From contig CM049319.1 in the NCBI GenBank assembly GCA_026874595.1, positions 19,325,101-19,389,100 of the forward strand: a stretch of 64,000 nucleotides of DNA, read 5' to 3'. Each line of letters opens with the position of its first letter. Position 1 is the first letter of the stretch. A program made the translations under genes and the position numbers. This DNA is from Sipunculus nudus. Its lineage: Eukaryota > Annelida > Sipuncula > Golfingiida > Sipunculidae. Under the pieces are notes generated by a model, which was given only the letters and a program-made list of their open reading frames with translations, did not search any database and was not told where the DNA came from. Shown here one piece after another: positions 24,805 through 36,929 of the stretch.

Positions 24805-26086
24805 GTGCTTTCTATTTTCATCCAAGTAAACAATTGCTCGGGCTTATATCTTCCCTTTTGTAACCTGCAACATCTTCAGAAATTTGTTTTCGTTCAATAG
24901 ATAATACTGTTTGAGGAATCAACTTCTGGAATGCAATATTCCTTTTTTTATACAGATCGTAGATCGTCTCACACGCGCCCACTGACAAAACGCGTTCTGT
25001 TGTGACTTGAGTCTGATTGCGAATAAAATCACCCGAATAAGTTTTAACGCGGAATTTCAAATATTTGTGTGTTGTACACTCTTCAAAATTGGGCAAAGTA
25101 TACCGTCGTTCCAATAAACATAGTGTTTAAAAGCAAAATATATTTTTTCAGTGGCCAGGTTATCTCATTGCATTCACTTATAACTCACATTCCTTTCCTT
25201 TAAGATGTAATGTAGGCTACTGTCGCTGTCCCTTTTCCAGAAATTAATCAGTCACTTTCAGTAATGATGGCGGCTCTATTTTACAAAAGATTTGATCTAA
25301 AATGAAAACGGAGCCACCTAGAAAAGGGAGAAAAGATTGTATGCGATGAAAGTAAAATGTCTTAACTGTGCACTTGCTTTGTTTTAACTCACTAGAAGTG
25401 CCCATGGTATGTACACCTGACACATTCAACGGCCTCTCTGCGACAGTGTAAACTCCTGGAACGCAGTGTCAACGTGTGCAGTAGCAACTGTATTCAGGCG
25501 TTATTCAGGTCTGACTGCGTTTGACGAAATGGGAGTTTGTGTAAAGGTGAGCAGAACTTTCCTAACCTGCGTTTTATTCTGGCTTAGACATTTCCACCCA
25601 TGGAAGATAAACATGATTGACATCATCTCAAATGCCTTCAGTTGTTTTGCCGGACAAGGGAAATTATGTTTCTCAATGTTCCATATGTCAGCCCAAGGGA
25701 TTTAATTTAACTAGTCTTTCCCGTTGTAATGTAAGCATTTTATCAATGCACTCTGTTCGCCTTTCCGCTTCTCTTTTGGCAGAAAATAATTAACCTTTTA
25801 ATATAATACGTCAGCCCTTTCGCAGAACCATTTAAATGCAATGAACACGGGAACTATCAAATGTCAATTTGCATTGCAAACAATATCTGTTTGCCTTCAA
25901 GGAACATTCAGTATCACTGTTCTTGAAATATGAAGACCGCCCCAGGCAGTCCTCACAAAAACACTGTGAAACCCTGTGTGAAAAAAAAATGATATGCATT
26001 CTTTTCAATTGCACATGAATTATTGTCAGGACCGTATGTGTAAAACAAAACGTGGAAAACTCAAAAAAGGGTAAGTCCGCCCTTGC

Positions 26087-26158
26087 AGGTCCCGCCGAGA
26101 TTTGAACTCGGATCGCAGGATTCAGAGTCCTGAGTGCTAACCGTTACACCACGGGACC
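26087..26158 (-). tRNA. tRNA-Gln(CUG): tRNA-Gln (CUG), unit 14
   Basis: Unit 14 copy, unchanged. Confidence 0.97.
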
Positions 26159-26430
26159 TCCCGCATGCAGTACTCAAGCAGGTAAACCGGTTTACGAGTG
26201 TAAATACATGAATCGTGTGACCATGAAAGTTGTATGTTCCATGAAACTGGTTTCATGACAGGTATGAGCATTTCCACGTGACTGGCTATATCAAGGTATA
26301 CCACAATACGGCGCTGGTTACAGCAATCGGTTACATTTGTCGAACCTTTCAGGATTACAAAATGTACTTCAGATTCCATGCATGAAATCTGCCAGATGAG
26401 ATTCCACCTGGCGTGTCAACAGATAGAGCC

Positions 26431-26502
26431 GGCTCGTTGGTCTAGGGGTATGATTCTCGCTTAGGGTGCGAGAGGTCCCGGGTTCAAATCCCGGACGAGC
26501 CC
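26431..26502 (+). tRNA. tRNA-Pro(AGG): tRNA-Pro (AGG), unit 14
   Basis: Unit 14 copy, gene unchanged; G-type flank, the last G-type unit before the right edge. Confidence 0.98.
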
Positions 26503-26727
26503 TGTCACTCTCTTTTTAAACCTCATCAGGATGAAATGCCAGCTTTTAAACATTTTATAATTAATTCAAGGGAAGTAAATTTAGATTTTAATTCTGACCT
26601 AAGTGTTAGTGTAAACAGTCGACAAGTTTCTTGTTTGCTTCGAGCAAAATTGCCAGGTGTTGCATTCATGCATATCGACCTGAGACATCATGAATTTAAA
26701 GACTGCAAACAGCAAACCTCTATAAGC

Positions 26728-26799
26728 GGCTCGTTGGTCTAGGGGTATGATTCTCGCTTTGGGTGCGAGAGGTCCCGGGTTCAAATCCCGGACGAGCCC
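26728..26799 (+). tRNA. tRNA-Pro(UGG): tRNA-Pro (UGG), unit 14
   Basis: Unit 14 copy, unchanged. Confidence 0.98.
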
Positions 26800-28081
26800 G
26801 TGCTTTCTATTTTCATCCAAGTAAACAATTGCTCGGGCTTATATCTTCCCTTTTGTAACCTGCAACATCTTCAGAAATTTGTTTTCGTTCAATAGATAAT
26901 ACTGTTTGAGGAATCAACTTCTGGAATGCAATATTCCTTTTTTTATACAGATCGTAGATCGTCTCACACGCGCCCACTGACAAAACGCGTTCTGTTGTGA
27001 CTTGAGTCTGATTGCGAATAAAATCACCCGAATAAGTTTTAACGCGGAATTTCAAATATTTGTGTGTTGTACACTCTTCAAAATTGGGCAAAGTATACCG
27101 TCGTTCCAATAAACATAGTGTTTAAAAGCAAAATATATTTTTTCAGTGGCCAGGTTATCTCATTGCATTCACTTATAACTCACATTCCTTTCCTTTAAGA
27201 TGTAATGTAGGCTACTGTCGCTGTCCCTTTTCCAGAAATTAATCAGTCACTTTCAGTAATGATGGCGGCTCTATTTTACAAAAGATTTGATCTAAAATGA
27301 AAACGGAGCCACCTAGAAAAGGGAGAAAAGATTGTATGCGATGAAAGTAAAATGTCTTAACTGTGCACTTGCTTTGTTTTAACTCACTAGAAGTGCCCAT
27401 GGTATGTACACCTGACACATTCAACGGCCTCTCTGCGACAGTGTAAACTCCTGGAACGCAGTGTCAACGTGTGCAGTAGCAACTGTATTCAGGCGTTATT
27501 CAGGTCTGACTGCGTTTGACGAAATGGGAGTTTGTGTAAAGGTGAGCAGAACTTTCCTAACCTGCGTTTTATTCTGGCTTAGACATTTCCACCCATGGAA
27601 GATAAACATGATTGACATCATCTCAAATGCCTTCAGTTGTTTTGCCGGACAAGGGAAATTATGTTTCTCAATGTTCCATATGTCAGCCCAAGGGATTTAA
27701 TTTAACTAGTCTTTCCCGTTGTAATGTAAGCATTTTATCAATGCACTCTGTTCGCCTTTCCGCTTCTCTTTTGGCAGAAAATAATTAACCTTTTAATATA
27801 ATACGTCAGCCCTTTCGCAGAACCATTTAAATGCAATGAACACGGGAACTATCAAATGTCAATTTGCATTGCAAACAATATCTGTTTGCCTTCAAGGAAC
27901 ATTCAGTATCACTGTTCTTGAAATATGAAGACCGCCCCAGGCAGTCCTCACAAAAACACTGTGAAACCCTGTGTGAAAAAAAAATGATATGCATTCTTTT
28001 CAATTGCACATGAATTATTGTCAGGACCGTATGTGTAAAACAAAACGTGGAAAACTCAAAAAAGGGTAAGTCCGCCCTTGC

Positions 28082-28153
28082 AGGTCCCGCCGAGATTTGA
28101 ACTCGGATCGCAGGATTCAGAGTCCTGAGTGCTAACCGTTACACCACGGGACC
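28082..28153 (-). tRNA. tRNA-Gln(CUG): tRNA-Gln (CUG), unit 15
   Basis: Unit 15 copy, unchanged. Confidence 0.97.
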
Positions 28154-28425
28154 TCCCGCATGCAGTACTCAAGCAGGTAAACCGGTTTACGAGTGTAAAT
28201 ACATGAATCGTGTGACCATGAAAGTTGTATGTTCCATGAAACTGGTTTCATGACAGGTATGAGCATTTCCACGTGACTGGCTATATCAAGGTATACCACA
28301 ATACGGCGCTGGTTACAGCAATCGGTTACATTTGTCGAACCTTTCAGGATTACAAAATGTACTTCAGATTCCATGCATGAAATCTGCCAGATGAGATTCC
28401 ACCTGGCGTGTCAACAGATAGAGCC

Positions 28426-28497
28426 GGCTCGTTGGTCTAGGGGTATGATTCTCGCTTAGGGTGCGAGAGGTCCCGGGTTCAAATCCCGGACGAGCCC
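28426..28497 (+). tRNA. tRNA-Pro(AGG): tRNA-Pro (AGG), unit 15
   Basis: Unit 15 copy, gene unchanged; A-type flank. Confidence 0.98.
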
Positions 28498-28722
28498 TAT
28501 CACTCTCTTTTTAAACCTCATCAGGATGAAATGCCAGCTTTTAAACATTTTATAATTAATTCAAGGGAAGTAAATTTAGATTTTAATTCTGACCTAAGTG
28601 TTAGTGTAAACAGTCGACAAGTTTCTTGTTTGCTTCGAGCAAAATTGCCAGGTGTTGCATTCATGCATATCGACCTGAGACATCATGAATTTAAAGACTG
28701 CAAACAGCAAACCTCTATAAGC

Positions 28723-28794
28723 GGCTCGTTGGTCTAGGGGTATGATTCTCGCTTTGGGTGCGAGAGGTCCCGGGTTCAAATCCCGGACGAGCCC
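28723..28794 (+). tRNA. tRNA-Pro(UGG): tRNA-Pro (UGG), unit 15
   Basis: Unit 15 copy, unchanged. Confidence 0.98.
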
Positions 28795-30076
28795 GTGCTT
28801 TCTATTTTCATCCAAGTAAACAATTGCTCGGGCTTATATCTTCCCTTTTGTAACCTGCAACATCTTCAGAAATTTGTTTTCGTTCAATAGATAATACTGT
28901 TTGAGGAATCAACTTCTGGAATGCAATATTCCTTTTTTTATACAGATCGTAGATCGTCTCACACGCGCCCACTGACAAAACGCGTTCTGTTGTGACTTGA
29001 GTCTGATTGCGAATAAAATCACCCGAATAAGTTTTAACGCGGAATTTCAAATATTTGTGTGTTGTACACTCTTCAAAATTGGGCAAAGTATACCGTCGTT
29101 CCAATAAACATAGTGTTTAAAAGCAAAATATATTTTTTCAGTGGCCAGGTTATCTCATTGCATTCACTTATAACTCACATTCCTTTCCTTTAAGATGTAA
29201 TGTAGGCTACTGTCGCTGTCCCTTTTCCAGAAATTAATCAGTCACTTTCAGTAATGATGGCGGCTCTATTTTACAAAAGATTTGATCTAAAATGAAAACG
29301 GAGCCACCTAGAAAAGGGAGAAAAGATTGTATGCGATGAAAGTAAAATGTCTTAACTGTGCACTTGCTTTGTTTTAACTCACTAGAAGTGCCCATGGTAT
29401 GTACACCTGACACATTCAACGGCCTCTCTGCGACAGTGTAAACTCCTGGAACGCAGTGTCAACGTGTGCAGTAGCAACTGTATTCAGGCGTTATTCAGGT
29501 CTGACTGCGTTTGACGAAATGGGAGTTTGTGTAAAGGTGAGCAGAACTTTCCTAACCTGCGTTTTATTCTGGCTTAGACATTTCCACCCATGGAAGATAA
29601 ACATGATTGACATCATCTCAAATGCCTTCAGTTGTTTTGCCGGACAAGGGAAATTATGTTTCTCAATGTTCCATATGTCAGCCCAAGGGATTTAATTTAA
29701 CTAGTCTTTCCCGTTGTAATGTAAGCATTTTATCAATGCACTCTGTTCGCCTTTCCGCTTCTCTTTTGGCAGAAAATAATTAACCTTTTAATATAATACG
29801 TCAGCCCTTTCGCAGAACCATTTAAATGCAATGAACACGGGAACTATCAAATGTCAATTTGCATTGCAAACAATATCTGTTTGCCTTCAAGGAACATTCA
29901 GTATCACTGTTCTTGAAATATGAAGACCGCCCCAGGCAGTCCTCACAAAAACACTGTGAAACCCTGTGTGAAAAAAAAATGATATGCATTCTTTTCAATT
30001 GCACATGAATTATTGTCAGGACCGTATGTGTAAAACAAAACGTGGAAAACTCAAAAAAGGGTAAGTCCGCCCTTGC

Positions 30077-30148
30077 AGGTCCCGCCGAGATTTGAACTCG
30101 GATCGCAGGATTCAGAGTCCTGAGTGCTAACCGTTACACCACGGGACC
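30077..30148 (-). tRNA. tRNA-Gln(CUG): tRNA-Gln (CUG), unit 16
   Basis: Unit 16 copy, unchanged. Confidence 0.97.
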
Positions 30149-30420
30149 TCCCGCATGCAGTACTCAAGCAGGTAAACCGGTTTACGAGTGTAAATACATG
30201 AATCGTGTGACCATGAAAGTTGTATGTTCCATGAAACTGGTTTCATGACAGGTATGAGCATTTCCACGTGACTGGCTATATCAAGGTATACCACAATACG
30301 GCGCTGGTTACAGCAATCGGTTACATTTGTCGAACCTTTCAGGATTACAAAATGTACTTCAGATTCCATGCATGAAATCTGCCAGATGAGATTCCACCTG
30401 GCGTGTCAACAGATAGAGCC

Positions 30421-30492
30421 GGCTCGTTGGTCTAGGGGTATGATTCTCGCTTAGGGTGCGAGAGGTCCCGGGTTCAAATCCCGGACGAGCCC
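30421..30492 (+). tRNA. tRNA-Pro(AGG): tRNA-Pro (AGG), unit 16
   Basis: Unit 16 copy, gene unchanged; A-type flank. Confidence 0.98.
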
Positions 30493-30717
30493 TATCACTC
30501 TCTTTTTAAACCTCATCAGGATGAAATGCCAGCTTTTAAACATTTTATAATTAATTCAAGGGAAGTAAATTTAGATTTTAATTCTGACCTAAGTGTTAGT
30601 GTAAACAGTCGACAAGTTTCTTGTTTGCTTCGAGCAAAATTGCCAGGTGTTGCATTCATGCATATCGACCTGAGACATCATGAATTTAAAGACTGCAAAC
30701 AGCAAACCTCTATAAGC

Positions 30718-30789
30718 GGCTCGTTGGTCTAGGGGTATGATTCTCGCTTTGGGTGCGAGAGGTCCCGGGTTCAAATCCCGGACGAGCCC
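30718..30789 (+). tRNA. tRNA-Pro(UGG): tRNA-Pro (UGG), unit 16
   Basis: Unit 16 copy, unchanged. Confidence 0.98.
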
Positions 30790-32082
30790 GTGCTTTCTAT
30801 TTTCATCCAAGTAAACAATTGCTCGGGCTTATATCTTCCCTTTTGTAACCTGCAACATCTTCAGAAATTTGTTTTCGTTCAATAGATAATACTGTTTGAG
30901 GAATCAACTTCTGGAATGCAATATTCCTTTTTTTATACAGATCGTAGATCGTCTCACACGCGCCCACTGACAAAACGCGTTCTGTTGTGACTTGAGTCTG
31001 ATTGCGAATAAAATCACCCGAATAAGTTTTAACGCGGAATTTCAAATATTTGTGTGTTGTACACTCTTCAAAATTGGGCAAAGTATACCGTCGTTCCAAT
31101 AAACATAGTGTTTAAAAGCAAAATATATTTTTTCAGTGGCCAGGTTATCTCATTGCATTCACTTATAACTCACATTCCTTTCCTTTAAGATGTAATGTAG
31201 GCTACTGTCGCTGTCCCTTTTCCAGAAATTAATCAGTCACTTTCAGTAATGATGGCGGCTCTATTTTACAAAAGATTTGATCTAAAATGAAAACGGAGCC
31301 ACCTAGAAAAGGGAGAAAAGATTGTATGCGATGAAAGTAAAATGTCTTAACTGTGCACTTGCTTTGTTTTAACTCACTAGAAGTGCCCATGGTATGTACA
31401 CCTGACACATTCAACGGCCTCTCTGCGACAGTGTAAACTCCTGGAACGCAGTGTCAACGTGTGCAGTAGCAACTGTATTCAGGCGTTATTCAGGTCTGAC
31501 TGCGTTTGACGAAATGGGAGTTTGTGTAAAGGTGAGCAGAACTTTCCTAACCTGCGTTTTATTCTGGCTTAGACATTTCCACCCATGGAAGATAAACATG
31601 ATTGACATCATCTCAAATGCCTTCAGTTGTTTTGCCGGACAAGGGAAATTATGTTTCTCAATGTTCCATATGTCAGCCCAAGGGATTTAATTTAACTAGT
31701 CTTTCCCGTTGTAATGTAAGCATTTTATCAATGCACTCTGTTCGCCTTTCCGCTTCTCTTTTGGCAGAAAATAATTAACCTTTTAATATAATACGTCAGC
31801 CCTTTCGCAGAACCATTTAAATGCAATGAACACGGGAACTATCAAATGTCAATTTGCATTGCAAACAATATCTGTTTGCCTTCAAGGAACATTCAGTATC
31901 ACTGTTCTTGAAATATGAAGACCGCCCCAGGCAGTCCTCACAAAAACACTGTGAAACCCTGTGTGAAAAAAAAAATGATATGCATTCTTTTCAATTGCAC
32001 ATGAATTATTGTCAGGACCGTATGTGTAAAACAAAACGTATAGATTCGTGGAAAACTCAAAAAAGGGTAAGTCCGCCCTTGC

Positions 32083-32154
32083 AGGTCCCGCCGAGATTTG
32101 AACTCGGATCGCAGGATTCAGAGTCCTGAGTGCTAACCGTTACACCACGGGACC
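32083..32154 (-). tRNA. tRNA-Gln(CUG): tRNA-Gln (CUG), unit 17
   Basis: Unit 17 copy, gene unchanged. Beyond its terminator this unit alone carries a 10-base insertion (around 32039-32048) and a 10-A run. Confidence 0.97.
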
Positions 32155-32426
32155 TCCCGCATGCAGTACTCAAGCAGGTAAACCGGTTTACGAGTGTAAA
32201 TACATGAATCGTGTGACCATGAAAGTTGTATGTTCCATGAAACTGGTTTCATGACAGGTATGAGCATTTCCACGTGACTGGCTATATCAAGGTATACCAC
32301 AATACGGCGCTGGTTACAGCAATCGGTTACATTTGTCGAACCTTTCAGGATTACAAAATGTACTTCAGATTCCATGCATGAAATCTGCCAGATGAGATTC
32401 CACCTGGCGTGTCAACAGATAGAGCC

Positions 32427-32498
32427 GGCTCGTTGGTCTAGGGGTATGATTCTCGCTTAGGGTGCGAGAGGTCCCGGGTTCAAATCCCGGACGAGCCC
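32427..32498 (+). tRNA. tRNA-Pro(AGG): tRNA-Pro (AGG), unit 17
   Basis: Unit 17 copy, gene unchanged; A-type flank. Confidence 0.98.
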
Positions 32499-32723
32499 TA
32501 TCACTCTCTTTTTAAACCTCATCAGGATGAAATGCCAGCTTTTAAACATTTTATAATTAATTCAAGGGAAGTAAATTTAGATTTTAATTCTGACCTAAGT
32601 GTTAGTGTAAACAGTCGACAAGTTTCTTGTTTGCTTCGAGCAAAATTGCCAGGTGTTGCATTCATGCATATCGACCTGAGACATCATGAATTTAAAGACT
32701 GCAAACAGCAAACCTCTATAAGC

Positions 32724-32795
32724 GGCTCGTTGGTCTAGGGGTATGATTCTCGCTTTGGGTGCGAGAGGTCCCGGGTTCAAATCCCGGACGAGCCC
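32724..32795 (+). tRNA. tRNA-Pro(UGG): tRNA-Pro (UGG), unit 17
   Basis: Unit 17 copy, gene unchanged; one private spacer change, A-to-T at 33356. Confidence 0.98.
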
Positions 32796-34078
32796 GTGCT
32801 TTCTATTTTCATCCAAGTAAACAATTGCTCGGGCTTATATCTTCCCTTTTGTAACCTGCAACATCTTCAGAAATTTGTTTTCGTTCAATAGATAATACTG
32901 TTTGAGGAATCAACTTCTGGAATGCAATATTCCTTTTTTTATACAGATCGTAGATCGTCTCACACGCGCCCACTGACAAAACGCGTTCTGTTGTGACTTG
33001 AGTCTGATTGCGAATAAAATCACCCGAATAAGTTTTAACGCGGAATTTCAAATATTTGTGTGTTGTACACTCTTCAAAATTGGGCAAAGTATACCGTCGT
33101 TCCAATAAACATAGTGTTTAAAAGCAAAATATATTTTTTCAGTGGCCAGGTTATCTCATTGCATTCACTTATAACTCACATTCCTTTCCTTTAAGATGTA
33201 ATGTAGGCTACTGTCGCTGTCCCTTTTCCAGAAATTAATCAGTCACTTTCAGTAATGATGGCGGCTCTATTTTACAAAAGATTTGATCTAAAATGAAAAC
33301 GGAGCCACCTAGAAAAGGGAGAAAAGATTGTATGCGATGAAAGTAAAATGTCTTATCTGTGCACTTGCTTTGTTTTAACTCACTAGAAGTGCCCATGGTA
33401 TGTACACCTGACACATTCAACGGCCTCTCTGCGACAGTGTAAACTCCTGGAACGCAGTGTCAACGTGTGCAGTAGCAACTGTATTCAGGCGTTATTCAGG
33501 TCTGACTGCGTTTGACGAAATGGGAGTTTGTGTAAAGGTGAGCAGAACTTTCCTAACCTGCGTTTTATTCTGGCTTAGACATTTCCACCCATGGAAGATA
33601 AACATGATTGACATCATCTCAAATGCCTTCAGTTGTTTTGCCGGACAAGGGAAATTATGTTTCTCAATGTTCCATATGTCAGCCCAAGGGATTTAATTTA
33701 ACTAGTCTTTCCCGTTGTAATGTAAGCATTTTATCAATGCACTCTGTTCGCCTTTCCGCTTCTCTTTTGGCAGAAAATAATTAACCTTTTAATATAATAC
33801 GTCAGCCCTTTCGCAGAACCATTTAAATGCAATGAACACGGGAACTATCAAATGTCAATTTGCATTGCAAACAATATCTGTTTGCCTTCAAGGAACATTC
33901 AGTATCACTGTTCTTGAAATATGAAGACCGCCCCAGGCAGTCCTCACAAAAACACTGTGAAACCCTGTGTGAAAAAAAAAATGATATGCATTCTTTTCAA
34001 TTGCACATGAATTATTGTCAGGACCGTATGTGTAAAACAAAACGTGGAAAACTCAAAAAAGGGTAAGTCCGCCCTTGC

Positions 34079-34150
34079 AGGTCCCGCCGAGATTTGAACT
34101 CGGATCGCAGGATTCAGAGTCCTGAGTGCTAACCGTTACACCACGGGACC
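34079..34150 (-). tRNA. tRNA-Gln(CUG): tRNA-Gln (CUG), unit 18
   Basis: Last tRNA-Gln of the array, gene unchanged. The nineteenth unit is cut off about 36 bases short of where its tRNA-Gln would begin. Confidence 0.97.
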
Positions 34151-34422
34151 TCCCGCATGCAGTACTCAAGCAGGTAAACCGGTTTACGAGTGTAAATACA
34201 TGAATCGTGTGACCATGAAAGTTGTATGTTCCATGAAACTGGTTTCATGACAGGTATGAGCATTTCCACGTGACTGGCTATATCAAGGTATACCACAATA
34301 CGGCGCTGGTTACAGCAATCGGTTACATTTGTCGAACCTTTCAGGATTACAAAATGTACTTCAGATTCCATGCATGAAATCTGCCAGATGAGATTCCACC
34401 TGGCGTGTCAACAGATAGAGCC

Positions 34423-34494
34423 GGCTCGTTGGTCTAGGGGTATGATTCTCGCTTAGGGTGCGAGAGGTCCCGGGTTCAAATCCCGGACGAGCCC
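34423..34494 (+). tRNA. tRNA-Pro(AGG): tRNA-Pro (AGG), unit 18
   Basis: Edge-unit copy, gene unchanged; A-type flank. Confidence 0.98.
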
Positions 34495-34719
34495 TATCAC
34501 TCTCTTTTTAAACCTCATCAGGATGAAATGCCAGCTTTTAAACATTTTATAATTAATTCAAGGGAAGTAAATTTAGATTTTAATTCTGACCTAAGTGTTA
34601 GTGTAAACAGTCGACAAGTTTCTTGTTTGCTTCGAGCAAAATTGCCAGGTGTTGCATTCATGCATATCGACCTGAGACATCATGAATTTAAAGACTGCAA
34701 ACAGCAAACCTCTATAAGC

Positions 34720-34791
34720 GGCTCGTTGGTCTAGGGGTATGATTCTCGCTTTGGGTGCGAGAGGTCCCGGGTTCAAATCCCGGACGAGCCC
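34720..34791 (+). tRNA. tRNA-Pro(UGG): tRNA-Pro (UGG), unit 18
   Basis: Edge-unit copy. The gene is unchanged although the spacer after it has five private substitutions. Confidence 0.98.
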
Positions 34792-36037
34792 GTGCTTTCT
34801 ATTTTCATCCAAGTAAACAATTGCTCGGGCTTATATCTTCCCTTTTGTAACCTGCAACATCTTCAGAAATTTGTTTTCGTTCAATAGATAATACTGTTTG
34901 AGGAATCAACTTCTGGAATGCAATATTCCTTTTTTTATACAGATCGTAGATCGTCTCACACGCGCCCACTGACAAAACGCGTTCTGTTGTGACTTGAGTC
35001 TGATTGCGAATAAAATCACCCGAATAAGTTTTAACGCGGAATTTCAAATATTTGTGTGTTGTACACTCTTCAAAATTGGGCAAAGTATACCGTCGTTCCA
35101 ATAAACATAGTGTTTAAAAGCAAAATATATTTTTTCAGTGGCCAGGTTATCTCATTGCATTCACTTATAACTCACATTCCTTTCCTTTCAGATGTAATGT
35201 AGGCTACTGTCGCCGTCCCTTTTCCAGAAATTAATCAGTCACTTTCAGTAATGATGGCGGCTCTATTTTACAAAAGATTTGATCTAAAATGAAAACGGAG
35301 CCACCTAGAAAAGGGAGAAAAGATTGTATGCGATGAAAGTAAAATGTCTTAACTGTGCACTTGCTTTGTTTTAACTCACTAGAAGTGCCCATGGTATGTA
35401 CACCTGACACATTCAACGGCCTCTCTGCGACAGTGTAAACTCCTGGAACGCAGTGTCAACGTGTGCAGTAGCAAATGTATTCAGGCGTTATTCAGGTCTG
35501 ACTGCGTTTGACGAAATGGGAGTTTGTGTAAAGGTGAGCAGAACTTTCCTAACCTGCGTTTTATTCTGGCTTAGACATTTCCACCCATGGAAGATAAACA
35601 TGATTGACATCATCTCAAATGCCTTCAGTTGTTTTGCCGGACAAGGGAAATTATGTTTCTCAATGTTCCATATGTCAGCCCAAGGGATTTAATTTAACTA
35701 GTCTTTCCCGTTGTAATGTAAGCATTTTATCAATGCACTCTGTTCGCCTTTCCGCTTCTCTTTTGGCAGAAAATAATTAACCTTTTAATATAATACGTCG
35801 GCCCTTTCGCAGAACCATTTAAATGCAATGAACACGGGAACTATCAAATGTCAATTTGCATTACAAACAATATCTGTTTGCCTTCAAGGAACATTCAGTA
35901 TCACTGTTCTTGAAATATGAAGACCGCCCCAGGCAGTCCTCACAAAAACACTGTGAAACCCTGTGTGAAAAAAAATGATATGCATTCTTTTCAATTGCAC
36001 ATGAATTATTGTCAGGACCGTATGTGTAAAACAAAAC

Positions 36038-36882
36038 CACTGTTCTTGGTCACGGCCATTGTTTAGCCCCTGTTGAGCATTTGGTTTATGCAGGAAATTT
36101 AAACGCACGGGCACTAAACCGTAACGGTTTACATCTTTTGTTCAGGGATGCCCTGGCGACCAGATGTCTCCATCGCTGACGGAGAGGTTAGGCCTAAATT
36201 AGCCCTATATTCCTCCAATCAGTATCAAATCCAAAACTGGAATATTTTAGCAAACCATGTGGTACAAATACATCATTTTATATACAATTTCAGTTTTACA
36301 AACATGAAACAAAGCATATTTCATTTAAACTCAATAAAATTTGTATGTACGATAAAAAGAACCTACATCAATAAAAATGTTACATACAACAATATAATGG
36401 TACTGCAATATGTATAAATATCAAAAGGAAATGTATTGTTACATCCCTAGTCTTGCATAACAGTTATATTTTTACTTGTCACATAATTATGATTCAAGCA
36501 ACAATTGTCCAGTGGTTCTAGTTTTATGATTGAACCAGTTATTATCTGTGCATCATAATGTCACTCATGGCAGTGCATGGCTATGTAGCTTTCTAACATA
36601 ACTGTTAACAGTTCAAAATGGAATGATAAACCGTTATCAGATGGGAGTTTAAATATCTGAAGCACAGGTAACCTGGTATACCCTACATTTAATCAGCACC
36701 AAAAGATATGATGCACATTAAATTGGTAAGTAATTCTACCAGTGTACGTACTTCCTGTAAAAAATGTAACATAAAGTCAACATAGACTGATGACATTTTT
36801 CAGATAAATAAGATTCAGAACCTAAGATTTTTTAATACCATTAGATAGAGACTCAGTCAAGCTATATTAAATTACATAAGTA
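36038..36882. other. Unique AT-rich flank of the tRNA array
   Basis: Sequence leaves the repeat unit after the C at 36037. The first bases, CACTGTTCTTG at 36038-36048, also occur inside the unit (35902-35912). After a short mixed-composition stretch to about 36200 the DNA is AT-rich and no gene, RNA or recognisable repeat is seen. Confidence 0.7.
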
Positions 36883-36929
36883 ACTAGATGTGTCGGAACG
36901 ACACGAATGCCCCCGCCTGGGGCAAATTA

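Larger units (their letters stand above)
1..36037. repeat. Tandem tRNA gene array, ~1995-bp unit, 18 units plus partial
   Basis: A head-to-tail array of one unit fills the first 36 kb. Units start at 1, 1996, 3991, 5986, 7981, 9976, 11970, 13965, 15960, 17956, 19951, 21946, 23941, 25936, 27931, 29926, 31921 and 33927, with a truncated nineteenth at 35923-36037. Most are exactly 1995 bases; exceptions are 1994 (unit 6), 1996 (units 9 and 18) and 2006 (unit 17, a 10-base insertion near 32039 plus one extra A). Each unit holds tRNA-Gln(CUG) on the minus strand and tRNA-Pro(AGG) and tRNA-Pro(UGG) on the plus strand, in the same positions. Differences between units are a handful of single bases and A- or T-run lengths. 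The left end lies outside the window. Homogeneity across genes and spacer is what concerted evolution of a tandem array gives; recent block amplification would also explain it. Confidence 0.98.

Noticed and set aside
1-36037. CRISPR array or rDNA as explanation for the regular repeat
   Set aside because: The unit is about 2 kb with no short repeat-spacer structure, and contains cloverleaf tRNAs rather than rRNA; spacers between repeats are not unique.
1-36037. tRNA-derived SINE array
   Set aside because: All three genes per unit keep full acceptor, D, anticodon and T arms with no base changes, unlike decayed tRNA-derived SINE heads, and units are strictly tandem rather than dispersed.
36147-36186. 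A possible 40-base exon (TTTTGTTCAG before, GTTAGG after) next to the array
   Set aside because: Very short, no partner exon, no recognisable peptide; splice-like signals this weak are common in AT-rich DNA.
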